From contig CALFWZ010000034.1 of the NCBI GenBank assembly GCA_937928405.1, positions 1 to 33,045 on the forward strand: a stretch of DNA of 33,045 nt. The letters run 5' to 3'. Both the position numbers and the translations under genes were made by a program. The notes under the pieces are model-generated. The model saw nothing but the letters and a program-made list of their open reading frames with translations, made no database searches and was not told the DNA's origin. Of this stretch, positions 18,121 through 26,321 are shown one piece after another. The number at the start of each line of letters is the position of its first letter. The stretch's first letter is position 1. This DNA comes from an uncultured Saprospiraceae bacterium. Lineage in GTDB: Bacteria; Bacteroidota; Bacteroidia; Chitinophagales; Saprospiraceae.

Positions 18121-18381
18121 CCACTGCGTGGAAGACAATCCCCCAACCCAACTGTTGATTTCTTTTCGATTAACTATCAATTAAACAAATCTTCTAAAGT
18201 AAAAGTGGATTTATTAGATGCGCAAGGAAAAATGATCCAAAATATTCAAACAGAACAATTTTTCCCAAGCGGAGCTCAGCAAATACAAATAGATCACGTT
18301 AATATACCAAACGGCTTATACTGGTTAAGATTTGATGTAGCAGGAAATACGATTGGCAGAAAATTAATCATCCAAAGATAA
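18121..18381 (+). pseudogene. Orphan T9SS type A sorting domain, gene remnant
   Basis: An 86-codon open stretch ending in TAA at 18379-18381 and opened only by the in-frame TAG at 18118-18120; there is no ATG in a sensible position. It encodes a complete sorting domain: SPNPTVDFFSINYQ at the start, then KVKVDLLDAQGKMIQ, and the end IPNGLYWLRFDVAGNTIGRK followed by LIIQR. Such domains are the C-terminal end of T9SS cargo proteins and have no known function alone. The cargo part is missing upstream: nothing similar is seen in other frames to ~17950. I read it as the 3' scar of a deleted or recombined cargo gene. It has the same orientation as the intact cargo gene at 18762. Confidence 0.75.
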
Positions 18382-18761
18382 TCACTAGCCTTTAAACATC
18401 TAAAATGGTTTAGTTTTTCGTTGCTACTCACCTACCTATTGTATAGCGTGGACAAACCATCAAGTAGCATGATTGAGACTACTTAGATTAGCGTAGAACT
18501 CACTTAAACACATTTATTTTATTCATATTTTAAATTATCAAATAAAAATGTATATTTGAGTTAAATTTTAACTAGAATATTACCCCTCTACATCTACTAT
18601 CTAGTCTAAAAAACCATTTGTCCCACAATCTACCATTCATTTTTCTTTTGAATCTAATGTATAATTAGTCTTCCTAGCTATACGTGTCATATCTATGTAT
18701 ATAAAGGCTATTTAGATATGAACTACTATTTTTTAATCCTTATTCTATAATCAAACAACTT
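18382..18761. other. Intergenic stretch before a T9SS cargo gene
   Basis: No gene seen. A 7-bp inverted repeat TGCTACT/AGTAGCA spans about 18421-18469. A TATATTTG box lies at 18551-18558. The rest is AT-rich, without a recognisable element. Confidence 0.45.
18551..18558 (+). promoter_or_regulatory. Possible -7 box for the cargo gene at 18762
   Basis: TATATTTG matches TAnnTTTG. Nineteen nt upstream is TTTT, three of four bases of the TTTG -33 element. It would give a leader of about 200 nt, long for this phylum, so the assignment is tentative. Confidence 0.3.
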
Positions 18762-19787
18762 ATGAGAAAGATTCTACAAATTTCAAAATTTCTACTCTTA
18801 TTTTTTCTAGGGGTATTTTCAAATCAGCTTTTCCCCCAATGTCCAACTGCCCCCTTTGATGCTGGTATCCTTTGGGCAAATGGATGTAATCTCCAAAATG
18901 TTGAACCAGCAGAATATCTTGGCCAACCGATTCAATACGTTTGGATAAAATCCGCGGCAGAAGGTGGTAACTGTGAAATGTCTATCCCCGAATTACTATC
19001 CTTGAACGTAGGAGATGCTTACGATAACTTTTTGGCAGCTGGAGGATTTAACAGCGGAGCTTCTCCTGTGATTGGATCAACTAGCTGGTCATTCGTTACC
19101 GATGGCAATGCCGATGATCTATCTTTTAACGTTACAGAAGCTTTGGTTCCTACCTGTTATAGCCGATGTGCCCGCGTAGTGGGTTGTACTTCTTTTTATG
19201 GAGAAGCTAGCACAACCGTTCAACCATGTAGCGCGATACTCCCAGTGGAATTAACCCGATTTGATGGAGACGCCGATGGTTGTAATATTCACTTATCCTG
19301 GTCTTCCAGTACCGAAGAAAATTTTAGTCATTATGAGTTAGAAAGAAGTAATGACGGTCGTACTTTTGAATTTGCGGAATCAATCAAAGGATCCAACAGT
19401 CAAGAAGGTGGCCATTATTTTTTTAATGATAAACAAGCAGGATTGAGCAATTATTATCGTTTAAAAATGATTGATTTTGATCTTACTTATGAATATTCTA
19501 AAATTATTCATGTTGAGGCAGATTGCGAAATAATTAAAAAAATCACTGTCTATCCAAACCCAGTTGGAGATGATTTTATCAATGTTAAAGTAGATGCTAA
19601 ACAAGAAGCAGAACAGTTGATCAAATTAGTGGATGTAACTGGTCAGGAAATTCTCAAGCAAAACTTTATGCTAAAAGAAGGAATCAATACCTTCCGATTA
19701 GACGTCAGTGAATTGCCGAGTAGAATGTATTTTATCAAGGTCGGTAAACGAACGCTATCCCGTTTTACAAAAACATCACAACGGTAA
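18762..19787 (+). CDS. T9SS cargo protein of unknown function
   Basis: 341 residues. Signal peptide about 1-25 (FSNQLFPQ), then a Cys-rich domain (about 26-155) with CPTAPF, NGCNLQN, CEMSIPELLSLNVGD, CYSRCARVVGCTSFYG and a final PC before ILPVELTRF. Then comes a fibronectin-like segment (about 160-255) with LSWSSSTEENFSHYELERS and YYRLKMIDFD, a combination found in front of many Bacteroidetes sorting domains. From ~265 a type A sorting domain begins with ITVYPNPVGDDFINV and runs to MYFIKVGKRTLSRF. The N-terminal domain is not one I can name. It is a single gene closed by a strong terminator. The final KTSQR extends a little beyond the usual end of the domain. Confidence 0.85.
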   Translation: MRKILQISKFLLLFFLGVFSNQLFPQCPTAPFDAGILWANGCNLQNVEPAEYLGQPIQYVWIKSAAEGGNCEMSIPELLSLNVGDAYDNFLAAGGFNSGASPVIGSTSWSFVTDGNADDLSFNVTEALVPTCYSRCARVVGCTSFYGEASTTVQPCSAILPVELTRFDGDADGCNIHLSWSSSTEENFSHYELERSNDGRTFEFAESIKGSNSQEGGHYFFNDKQAGLSNYYRLKMIDFDLTYEYSKIIHVEADCEIIKKITVYPNPVGDDFINVKVDAKQEAEQLIKLVDVTGQEILKQNFMLKEGINTFRLDVSELPSRMYFIKVGKRTLSRFTKTSQR

Positions 19788-19809
19788 GCAGTATCAATAT
19801 AAACGCAAG

Positions 19810-19847
19810 ACGGCAGTAGCGCCTATAGACCGCTGCTGCCGTTTTTT
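19810..19847 (+). terminator. Rho-independent terminator of the cargo gene
   Basis: A 12-bp stem with one G.U pair (ACGGCAGTAGCG at 19810-19821, CGCTGCTGCCGT at 19831-19842), a 9-nt loop and a run of six T at 19842-19847. It lies 23 nt after the stop codon and before the convergent peptidase gene. Confidence 0.9.
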
Positions 19848-19896
19848 ATGCTCTGTTGAGACCATTCATGATTTGTCTTTACCTGAATTGTCTTTA

Positions 19897-22326
19897 CTAT
19901 GGCTCTAAGGCTTCCTTCCCTTTATTCTTCACATATTTTTCCAACCACTGATCCTGTTCCCAAAGCATATGCATAATGGATTCTTTTGCAGCATAACCAT
20001 GACTTTCTTTTGGAAACATCACTAGCCGTACAGTCGCACCTAAACCTTTTAGGGCATTAAAATAACGTTCACTTTGCATAGGATAGGTTCCAGAATTATT
20101 ATCCGCCTGACCGTGGACGAGTAGTAAAGGCGTCTTCATTTTTTCGGCATGCATAAAGGGAGACATCGTATTATACACCTCTGGTGCTTCCCAATAATTT
20201 CTTTCTTCAGACTGGAAACCAAAAGGTGTCAGTGTCCTGTTGTAAGCTCCTGATCTAGCAATTCCAGCCGCGAACAGATCACAATGGCTCAACAAATTTG
20301 CAGTCATAAAAGCCCCATAAGAATGACCACCAACGCCAACTTTTGTTCGATCAATATAACCCATGTTATCCACCGCATCAATGGCAGCTTTGGCATTCGC
20401 CACCAACTGTTCCCGGAAGGTATCATTAGGCTTATCATCTCCTTCTCCTACAATTGGAAAAGCGGCATCATCCAAAACCACGTAACCACGATTGACCCAA
20501 AAGATCGGAGAACCATACCATGGATAAGTAAACTCATTTGGAGAGGAAGTAACTTGACCTGCACTTGATTTATCTTTAAATTCGCGAGGATAGGCCCACA
20601 TCAACATGGGCATTTTTTCTTTCTTCTCTTTGTCATATCCAACAGGCAAATACAGTGTGGCACTCAAATCTAATCCATCCGCTCTTTTGTAGGTGATTAC
20701 TTCTTTGTGCACATCTTGAATCGCTTCAAATGGATTTTTAAAGGAAGTAACTGCTGTTAGTCTTCCTGTTTTTAAATTTCGAAAATAGTAGTTAGGAAAT
20801 TTATTTTTGGATTCTAATCTAGTCAAAACTTTCCCTGCTTTCATATCGACCGCACTCACTAAAGATTCTAACATCTCATCTGCTTTTGCTTGGTAGATTC
20901 GTTCTATTTTACCAGTTTTATAATTGTATTTATCAACAAAAGGCAATTTTCCATCATCAGAATATCCATCTCCTAATAGATGTAGTGTATTTCCATCGAC
21001 CTCCAATGTAGAGATTCCATATTTGTTTTTCTTCGTTACAAAATCACCTGGATCACTATATCGGTCTTGGTAATTTCGTTCATTAAAAACGATTGGTTCT
21101 TCATTCGCATCACTTGGATTAAAAATCGAAGTTCTAAGCATTCTCGTATTCCACCAGTAATCATAGCTGATAGCTACTTCATCAGTCCCCCATTCAATAC
21201 CACTATATCGCAATTTAGTTTTTGTTAATAATTTTTTTGTTTGGTTAAATGGAGCTTCCAATTGATAAATGGCATCGCGAAAAGGAACATCATTTTTAGG
21301 ATCACCACCATCCAAAGCTTCCGCCCAAAACAAGGTGGCAGGTTGGTCTGATCTCCAATTCAAATTACGTGGCCCGGTTCTTCTAGCCATAAACCCCTTT
21401 GGTAAATCCTCAATCAACGGAACCTCCAACACTGTTTTTACTTTTTTAGCATTGATGTCATAAATGGTGACCGAACTTGGGAACCTATAATATGGAACGA
21501 GATAAGAGAATGGTTTCTTAATTATTTCGACCATCACATTTTTACCATCTGGAGAAACATCAATTTCTGTGTACATATCGGCTTCCATCCATTTTTTTTC
21601 TTCTCCTGAAAGATTAATCTTCCAAATTTCTGAAGTGGCTAATTGAATAAAATTGTCTTCATCTACTGGATTTTTCAATAAATCTTGATAGGTACGATTT
21701 TGTGCTTTTTTTCCGCCATCATTAACCGAGATCGTTGGCCCAGTTGGTACGGAGGTTGTATTATCTATCAGAGGTTTACGATTGGCGGGTAATTTGGTGT
21801 ACAAAATCGTCTGAGCATCTAACCAGCTAATAGCAGAATTCATATTAGCACTAACGACCGCATCCGTCAAGCGAGCTGCTTTTTTCTGATCAATATCTAA
21901 GACCCATAATTCCACGCCCGTGCTAACAGTATTGGTGAAGGCCATATATTTTTGATCTGCCGACCAAGTCCAATTGGTCATTCGAGCATTTTTAGGCAAA
22001 CCGGAGACCGCTTCCTCTTGTTTAGTAGCCATATCAAATACTTTTATATCATATCGGTATCTTGCTCTACTCGAGATATTGGTTTTCGGATTGATTCTCA
22101 AACCCGCCAACCTCATTTCCGTTTCGGATAATTCTTCAATACTTTTATAGGCTTGACGGTAAAGTAGAACTGCTTTGGTCCCCTTTGCATTGATGCGCAT
22201 CCAAGGGGCTGGGGACGCATCCGCTAATACGCTGATGTCTTTATGCGGCGTCTGATATTGGAGATCAACTTGCGCCAATAAAAATAACGGAAATAGGAGC
22301 AATAATAGAATGGTGATGTTTTTCAT
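19897..22326 (-). CDS. S9 family serine peptidase, glutamyl-endopeptidase-like
   Basis: 809 residues. A signal peptide ends LFLLAQ (~19). Residues ~30-530 form the N-terminal beta-propeller, beginning with WMRINAKGTKAVLLYRQ and EMRLAGLRINPKTN, which resembles the plant chloroplast glutamyl endopeptidase group (S9D) more than dipeptidyl peptidase IV. The C-terminal alpha/beta-hydrolase holds the full triad: nucleophile Ser669 in GGHSYGAF, Asp742 in HGQADNN and His776 in ESHGY. It should cleave peptides in the periplasm; the specificity for Glu is inferred only from resemblance. It is convergent with the cargo gene upstream in the window and shares direction with the multicopper oxidase gene 540 bp away, too far to assume one operon. 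Confidence 0.9.
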   Translation of the reverse strand: MKNITILLLLLFPLFLLAQVDLQYQTPHKDISVLADASPAPWMRINAKGTKAVLLYRQAYKSIEELSETEMRLAGLRINPKTNISSRARYRYDIKVFDMATKQEEAVSGLPKNARMTNWTWSADQKYMAFTNTVSTGVELWVLDIDQKKAARLTDAVVSANMNSAISWLDAQTILYTKLPANRKPLIDNTTSVPTGPTISVNDGGKKAQNRTYQDLLKNPVDEDNFIQLATSEIWKINLSGEEKKWMEADMYTEIDVSPDGKNVMVEIIKKPFSYLVPYYRFPSSVTIYDINAKKVKTVLEVPLIEDLPKGFMARRTGPRNLNWRSDQPATLFWAEALDGGDPKNDVPFRDAIYQLEAPFNQTKKLLTKTKLRYSGIEWGTDEVAISYDYWWNTRMLRTSIFNPSDANEEPIVFNERNYQDRYSDPGDFVTKKNKYGISTLEVDGNTLHLLGDGYSDDGKLPFVDKYNYKTGKIERIYQAKADEMLESLVSAVDMKAGKVLTRLESKNKFPNYYFRNLKTGRLTAVTSFKNPFEAIQDVHKEVITYKRADGLDLSATLYLPVGYDKEKKEKMPMLMWAYPREFKDKSSAGQVTSSPNEFTYPWYGSPIFWVNRGYVVLDDAAFPIVGEGDDKPNDTFREQLVANAKAAIDAVDNMGYIDRTKVGVGGHSYGAFMTANLLSHCDLFAAGIARSGAYNRTLTPFGFQSEERNYWEAPEVYNTMSPFMHAEKMKTPLLLVHGQADNNSGTYPMQSERYFNALKGLGATVRLVMFPKESHGYAAKESIMHMLWEQDQWLEKYVKNKGKEALEP

Positions 22327-22526
22327 GATTTTGGTATTTTGTTTTTTCCATTGAAAGAATTTAAGACAGAGTGGTTATAAGCTCTACGGACTAAGATAGT
22401 AAAATGGTGGTTATTATAGGTTAAATTCTGGGTAAATTGGAATATTTTGACCTAGAATAAATAATAAATATTGTAGAGATGGCAGGTATTCAAACTAATC
22501 AAGGACTCATAAATAAACCTATCATC

Positions 22527-22561
22527 ATCACCAATAATCCTAAAATAACAGTATTGGTGAT
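22527..22561. repeat. Perfect 10-bp inverted repeat ATCACCAATA
   Basis: Arms at 22527-22536 and 22552-22561; a related TCACCAATAT follows near 22647. All three lie upstream of the S9 peptidase gene and could bind a regulator, but this is inference. Confidence 0.45.
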
Positions 22562-22674
22562 AGTAATACCCACTATTTGTAAAGACGTGTAAACCACTTA
22601 ATATTCCCTCGTCCTTTGCAAATTAAAAACAAAGACAAAATAAAGTCACCAATATCAGTACCCATAAAATACAA

Positions 22675-22706
22675 CACCGAAAAATCGCGTTAACGATTTT
22701 CCGGTG
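22675..22706. repeat. 13-bp hairpin downstream of the multicopper oxidase gene
   Basis: CACCGAAAAATCG pairs with CGATTTTCCGGTG around the loop CGTTAA, with one mismatch. It is 160 bp past the oxidase stop and has no clear T-run, so it is either a weak terminator or a small palindromic repeat. Confidence 0.5.
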
Positions 22707-22865
22707 CGCTAGCATTTAAGTTCTTATGAAAGCGGCATCATCTAATACACCGTCACCTTACGACGCATTTATCCATTTTCGGAAACCTGCGAACCAAATA
22801 GATTCCTGTTGGATACTACGCCGGATGACTTAGATACCTCAAACTAAACAGCATTTCGCAAATGA

Positions 22866-24797
22866 CTATTGAAGCACTAACCTTTCCACAAAACGAAGAT
22901 TGCCTGAAACATACTCCACAATAATCATCCCCCTAGGCAGATGACCCGTCGGAACATTTAATCCGGGTAAAGAATGCATATCCCGTTCATCCAATAGTTT
23001 TCCATTTATATCATAAAAGCGCAATACCCCAGCCTCTGTAAAGTCGCCCTTAAAGTTGATAGAACTACTAGCTGGATTTGGAGACAAAGTAAGTGTTTTC
23101 TGCTCGTCCACATTATTAGTATTCGTGACCGACGTCACTAAGGAATCAACGACGACAAACTGGTGCATCATACTGTTATCCTCATGGGTAAGAATATGGC
23201 AATGGTACATAAAGCCCTGCGTAAAAAGACTATCCATATTATAAGGACTTGGGAAGCTGTCAAAGCGCGCTACATACGTCATTTCAGCTCCTCCCCGAAT
23301 CAGCTGGACATCTTTCCACCCAAACAATTCATCAGGAAGATTTGGATAAGTGTAAACGCCTGGTTCATCTGTATACCCTCCTCTACCATCTGGAACCGCG
23401 ATCTCACCTGCATATTCTAATACTTGAAATTGGACCTTATGTATATGCCAAGGGTGGGCATTAGCGGTCGTATTATTTATGATCCATCGTTCTTTGGTAT
23501 TGACCAGCACTGTGTCATTGATAACATTCATAATCATTGGCGTACCATCGATCGTCCATTGATTTCCAGATCCACCAGATCCAAGCAAGTTCTTCACCCT
23601 TGTTTTAAAGACCGGACCGGGAGCTATATCATACGGCTTTAAAGTGGCAGGTATAGAGGTGATAGGATTCGGTGGTTGTATATTTCCGTCCACGACAAAA
23701 GCCATCATCGCAGAACTATACCAGTTCTTGGTATATTTTGCATCGGAAGGCAAGGTATTATCAAAGTGGGTTAGATAAATGGTATCTCCAGAATTATATT
23801 GACTAAAATCAACAATAAACTCTCTTCGATCTCCGGGGGAAAGTAAGTTATTGGTAAATGGACGAGGATAGTCGACATAGCCTCCTCCGGTAGCGACCAA
23901 GTACATCGTTTCAAAATGCACCGAATCACTTGAGGTGGTATGATCATACAGTAGCTCCTTGGTCAATCCGATATTGAATACTTTAATAGTTGAGCCGTTC
24001 AACATCCGTAATTTAACCATTGATGGAGGAACATGCATTACTCCGCCTATTACACCATTGACCATACCAAAACTACCCGGCCCAGGTTTTTCACCCGCTT
24101 TGATAGACATTACGGTGTTGGTTAAGGTATCGAAAATAAAATTTTTGGCCTGAATGTTTAAAGGGATATCATTGACACCATAATTATGTGGCAGCTGAGC
24201 ATATAAAGGATCATTATTTGGATCTTGCACATACATCATTCCTGCCATTCCTCGCGTCACCTGATCTGTCGTAAAATCCATCAAATGACTGTGATACCAA
24301 GCCGTCTGAACTTCGTCAATAACCGGAAAAATGGAATGCCAAGTATCCCCTTCCGAAATTCTTTGATGTGGACCACCATCAGATTCAGCGGGTAAATTTA
24401 AAGCATGCCAATGCACGGTGGTGAGTACTTCACTTCGATTAGTGATTGGAAAATCAATCCAATCATTAGTCCTGTTAACGATAAAAGTGGGTCCAGCATA
24501 GGTTAAAGCGCCGGGGACATTGGTACTATCTGGGTTGTTGTACGCGTATGCTTGGACGGGAGCATTTAGATTAAAAGTAAAGGTCTGCCCATTCGTTTGA
24601 TCAATAACGGTATCTATCGCTCCGTTGGGGTCAAAATTATGCAAGGTATCAATAATATCCAAGCGCCAATCCGGGCCCGAAATCGCATAAGGAACTGGTA
24701 CGGTGTTCGTAAACTTTTTCTGTGCTTGAAGATCCGCTGTCCAAAAACACATGAGGGTTAGACAGAGAAAAGAAAGGAAGGTAAATCTTGTTTTCAT
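22866..24797 (-). CDS. Multicopper oxidase with T9SS type A sorting domain
   Basis: About 643 residues from the Met at 24797, the one that gives a proper signal peptide (MKTRFTFLSFLCLTLMCF to LQAQ); the frame is open 13 codons upstream. All four copper-binding motifs are present (numbering from the upstream Met): HWHALNLP (142-149), WYHSHLMDF (180-188), HPWHIH (461-466) and HCHILTHEDNSM (545-556), so trinuclear and type 1 copper sites look intact. The axial Met is in the last motif. Three cupredoxin domains are expected. Residues ~578 to the end form a sorting domain (LTLSPNPASSSINFK to NLRFVERLVLQ), so the enzyme should work at the cell surface. Substrate (metal ions, phenols or another) is not readable. 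The leader is long with a hairpin and a canonical promoter. Confidence 0.92.
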   Translation of the reverse strand: MKTRFTFLSFLCLTLMCFWTADLQAQKKFTNTVPVPYAISGPDWRLDIIDTLHNFDPNGAIDTVIDQTNGQTFTFNLNAPVQAYAYNNPDSTNVPGALTYAGPTFIVNRTNDWIDFPITNRSEVLTTVHWHALNLPAESDGGPHQRISEGDTWHSIFPVIDEVQTAWYHSHLMDFTTDQVTRGMAGMMYVQDPNNDPLYAQLPHNYGVNDIPLNIQAKNFIFDTLTNTVMSIKAGEKPGPGSFGMVNGVIGGVMHVPPSMVKLRMLNGSTIKVFNIGLTKELLYDHTTSSDSVHFETMYLVATGGGYVDYPRPFTNNLLSPGDRREFIVDFSQYNSGDTIYLTHFDNTLPSDAKYTKNWYSSAMMAFVVDGNIQPPNPITSIPATLKPYDIAPGPVFKTRVKNLLGSGGSGNQWTIDGTPMIMNVINDTVLVNTKERWIINNTTANAHPWHIHKVQFQVLEYAGEIAVPDGRGGYTDEPGVYTYPNLPDELFGWKDVQLIRGGAEMTYVARFDSFPSPYNMDSLFTQGFMYHCHILTHEDNSMMHQFVVVDSLVTSVTNTNNVDEQKTLTLSPNPASSSINFKGDFTEAGVLRFYDINGKLLDERDMHSLPGLNVPTGHLPRGMIIVEYVSGNLRFVERLVLQ

Positions 24798-24815
24798 TTT
24801 TAAGGTTTTTAATTC

Positions 24816-24873
24816 TATTACTTTTAGGTATCCCACAGCCTGGTTCTTAAAACTGTCGGTTTTAAAAGTAATA
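24816..24873 (-). promoter_or_regulatory. Inverted repeat in the leader of the multicopper oxidase gene
   Basis: TATTACTTTTA (24816-24826) and TAAAAGTAATA (24863-24873) are a perfect 11-bp inverted repeat 36 nt apart. They lie between the predicted transcription start and the start codon, so the leader RNA could fold, or the DNA could bind a regulator. The function is unknown. Confidence 0.5.
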
Positions 24874-24906
24874 AAGGGGTTAAGATGAATTAAGTTTTTC
24901 GATGAT

Positions 24907-24937
24907 CAAATATAAGGAAATATCCTAATTTGGCAAA
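24907..24937 (-). promoter_or_regulatory. Bacteroidetes promoter of the multicopper oxidase gene
   Basis: On the minus strand TTTG (24937-24934), a 19-nt spacer and TATATTTG (24914-24907) match the -33/-7 consensus TTTG/TAnnTTTG with the expected spacing. Transcription would start near 24900, giving a leader of about 100 nt. Confidence 0.65.
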
Positions 24938-25148
24938 TTAATTTTTTTGTTTATGGTCTTGTTGGATGGCTTTTGCTTGGGTGGAACGGGAAGGAAGGTT
25001 GGTTAGGATTGATCGTTGGGAAGGAAATAAGTCGCTACTGGAGTATTTCGGGATAGCAGATACTTGGATCGAATTTTTTCTTGTGAGCTTCGAATGCTGG
25101 GCTTGGCCACGACTTTCAGCCTTTGGTATTCGGGGTTCGTTTTCTTTT
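24938..25148. other. GC-richer intergenic tract, open in both directions, no gene
   Basis: About 200 bp between the oxidase promoter and the lipoprotein gene. It is visibly richer in G and C than its surroundings and open as a frame on both strands (81 codons minus, 73 plus). Neither translation has a sensible domain, signal or leader. It may be an interspersed repeat. Confidence 0.35.
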
Positions 25149-25697
25149 TTATTTTTGTTTGATTTGTGGAAATTTATCTCCAACTAAATTCAAGCTAATC
25201 CCATGTTCAAGATAGGCTTTTAAACCATCTAAAACGGTTGTGAATCCTCCGGTATTATTTTTAATTGCTTCAATTAATTCATTGCCCGTCTGGCTAAATC
25301 CATAGTTCTTTATTACAACATAAGTTGTTTCTTTTGTTACTTCTTCGAATTCAAAATCTACGGTTGTAGCTGGTTCATCCCATTCTATTGAAATCAATTT
25401 GTTTTGCACAATTTCTTTTACTTTCACCTCTGTTGAAGCATTATACATTTCCCATTCCCATTTTACTTTTTTGCCCTTTTCTACATTCCCACTTGATTTC
25501 GTAAACCAAAATTTTGTTGTAATCTGGGGGTCTATAAATGCTTGAAAAACTTCATTAACAGGTTTTCTGATTAACATTTGTGTTTCTACAATAGGTATGT
25601 AATTATTTTCCATTTTTTCTTTTTGTATTTCTCTATCATTATTCTTGCAACTTAGAATTAGAATTAAAAGCATTATTGATAGAGCTGCTTTTTTCAT
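25149..25697 (-). CDS. SRPBCC/AHSA1-type lipoprotein
   Basis: 182 residues. Signal peptide with a lipobox (LILSCKNN, Cys17), then an AHSA1-like START domain from about 38 to 160: VETQMLIRKPVNEVFQAFID at the start, FWFTKSSGNVEKGKKVKWEWEM, VKEIVQNKLISIEWDE and the C-terminal helix GGFTTVLDGLKAYLEHG. The fold holds a hydrophobic pocket; the family is often called Hsp90 ATPase activator homologue, but the bacterial members have no proven link with Hsp90. A lipid-anchored version is less usual, since most homologues are cytoplasmic. Its neighbour is a SAM-binding protein gene 39 nt upstream on the same strand. Confidence 0.85.
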   Translation of the reverse strand: MKKAALSIMLLILILSCKNNDREIQKEKMENNYIPIVETQMLIRKPVNEVFQAFIDPQITTKFWFTKSSGNVEKGKKVKWEWEMYNASTEVKVKEIVQNKLISIEWDEPATTVDFEFEEVTKETTYVVIKNYGFSQTGNELIEAIKNNTGGFTTVLDGLKAYLEHGISLNLVGDKFPQIKQK

Positions 25698-25736
25698 TTT
25701 TATTTTTTAATGACTACTAACCTTTTACTTGTTCTT

Positions 25737-26321
25737 CTAGGGTACCGGCGATACACTAGTGTTGTATAAGTGTGTTCTGTCCAACCCGTTCTTTTCTAAA
25801 GATGCATCCCAATACATGACACGCCCTTGCTGCTTTAAATGAAGGCGGAAATTTCTATTAACATACTCTGAAGGGTCAATCCAAATAATGTCGTAATGAC
25901 CTAATTCAACGGTGTTCGCGTCTCCGTGCAAAACACAGCATTTCGTCGGCACATTTTCAATGATATCGGCATGTTTCTCAACCACCGTGACTGATTTGAC
26001 AAGGGGGCTCGCCATTACCCGGTCGTTGACAAGGTTGATACCTAAGCCGATCATGAGAACGTCACCACGGGCTTCTTGGACAATGAGGTCGTTCGTCTCG
26101 CGTTCGACCACTGAGTCAGACATGACTAGAAAATTGTCGCTTTTTCGAACAAGAACACTAACCTGGTCACCCGGTGAGTTTTTGGCAAGATACATCTGCC
26201 ATCGGATATCCTCGTTTCCGGTAACGACATGTGCGTGAAACGAATGAGTATCAGTCTCAAAATATGGCGGTAAACCGAACATTTCATTCTGGCGTCTTTT
26301 AGGTATTTGCTTTTTCTTCAT
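25737..26321 (-). CDS. SAM-binding protein, spermidine-synthase/methyltransferase-like
   Basis: 194 residues, no signal peptide. The centre has a class I methyltransferase nucleotide-binding pattern: GDVLMIGLGIN (motif I), VTVVEKHADII (acidic residue after strand 2), CCVLHGDA and YDIIWIDPSEY. The arrangement resembles spermidine-synthase-like proteins. The N-terminal half (HSFHAHVVTGNEDIR, QVSVLVRKSDNFLVMSDS) is a beta-rich part like the N-domain of that group, which makes the protein compact. A real methyl or aminopropyl transfer is not proven, since no substrate residues can be identified. By eye it is richer in G+C than its neighbours, with codons such as GTG and CGC, so transfer is possible. 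The end (YNTSVSPVP) is abrupt and may be a truncation. Confidence 0.62.
   Translation of the reverse strand: MKKKQIPKRRQNEMFGLPPYFETDTHSFHAHVVTGNEDIRWQMYLAKNSPGDQVSVLVRKSDNFLVMSDSVVERETNDLIVQEARGDVLMIGLGINLVNDRVMASPLVKSVTVVEKHADIIENVPTKCCVLHGDANTVELGHYDIIWIDPSEYVNRNFRLHLKQQGRVMYWDASLEKNGLDRTHLYNTSVSPVP

Larger units (their letters stand above)
22327..22865. other. Intergenic stretch with two inverted repeats
   Basis: No convincing gene; a 38-codon plus-strand frame at 22479 is short and unlike anything known to me. Two hairpins: ATCACCAATA/TATTGGTGAT (22527-22536 and 22552-22561, perfect, 15-nt loop), with a third TCACCAATAT at about 22647; and a 13-bp stem with one mismatch at 22675-22706 with loop CGTTAA. 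The second lies between the stop of the multicopper oxidase and the peptidase promoter region, but no T-run follows it. Confidence 0.5.

Noticed and set aside
22479..22595. Plus-strand 38-codon ORF MAGIQTNQGLINK...
   Set aside because: Short, overlaps an inverted repeat, no leader and no resemblance to a known family.
22721..22750. Minus-strand reading GDGVLDDAAF resembling VVLDDAAF of the S9 peptidase 2 kb away
   Set aside because: Only about ten residues match, stops lie on both sides and the rest does not align, so a duplicated peptidase fragment is not supported.
24938..25183. 81-codon minus-strand ORF and the 73-codon plus-strand ORF opposite it
   Set aside because: Open frames follow from the local composition; no domain, signal peptide or conserved motif in either.
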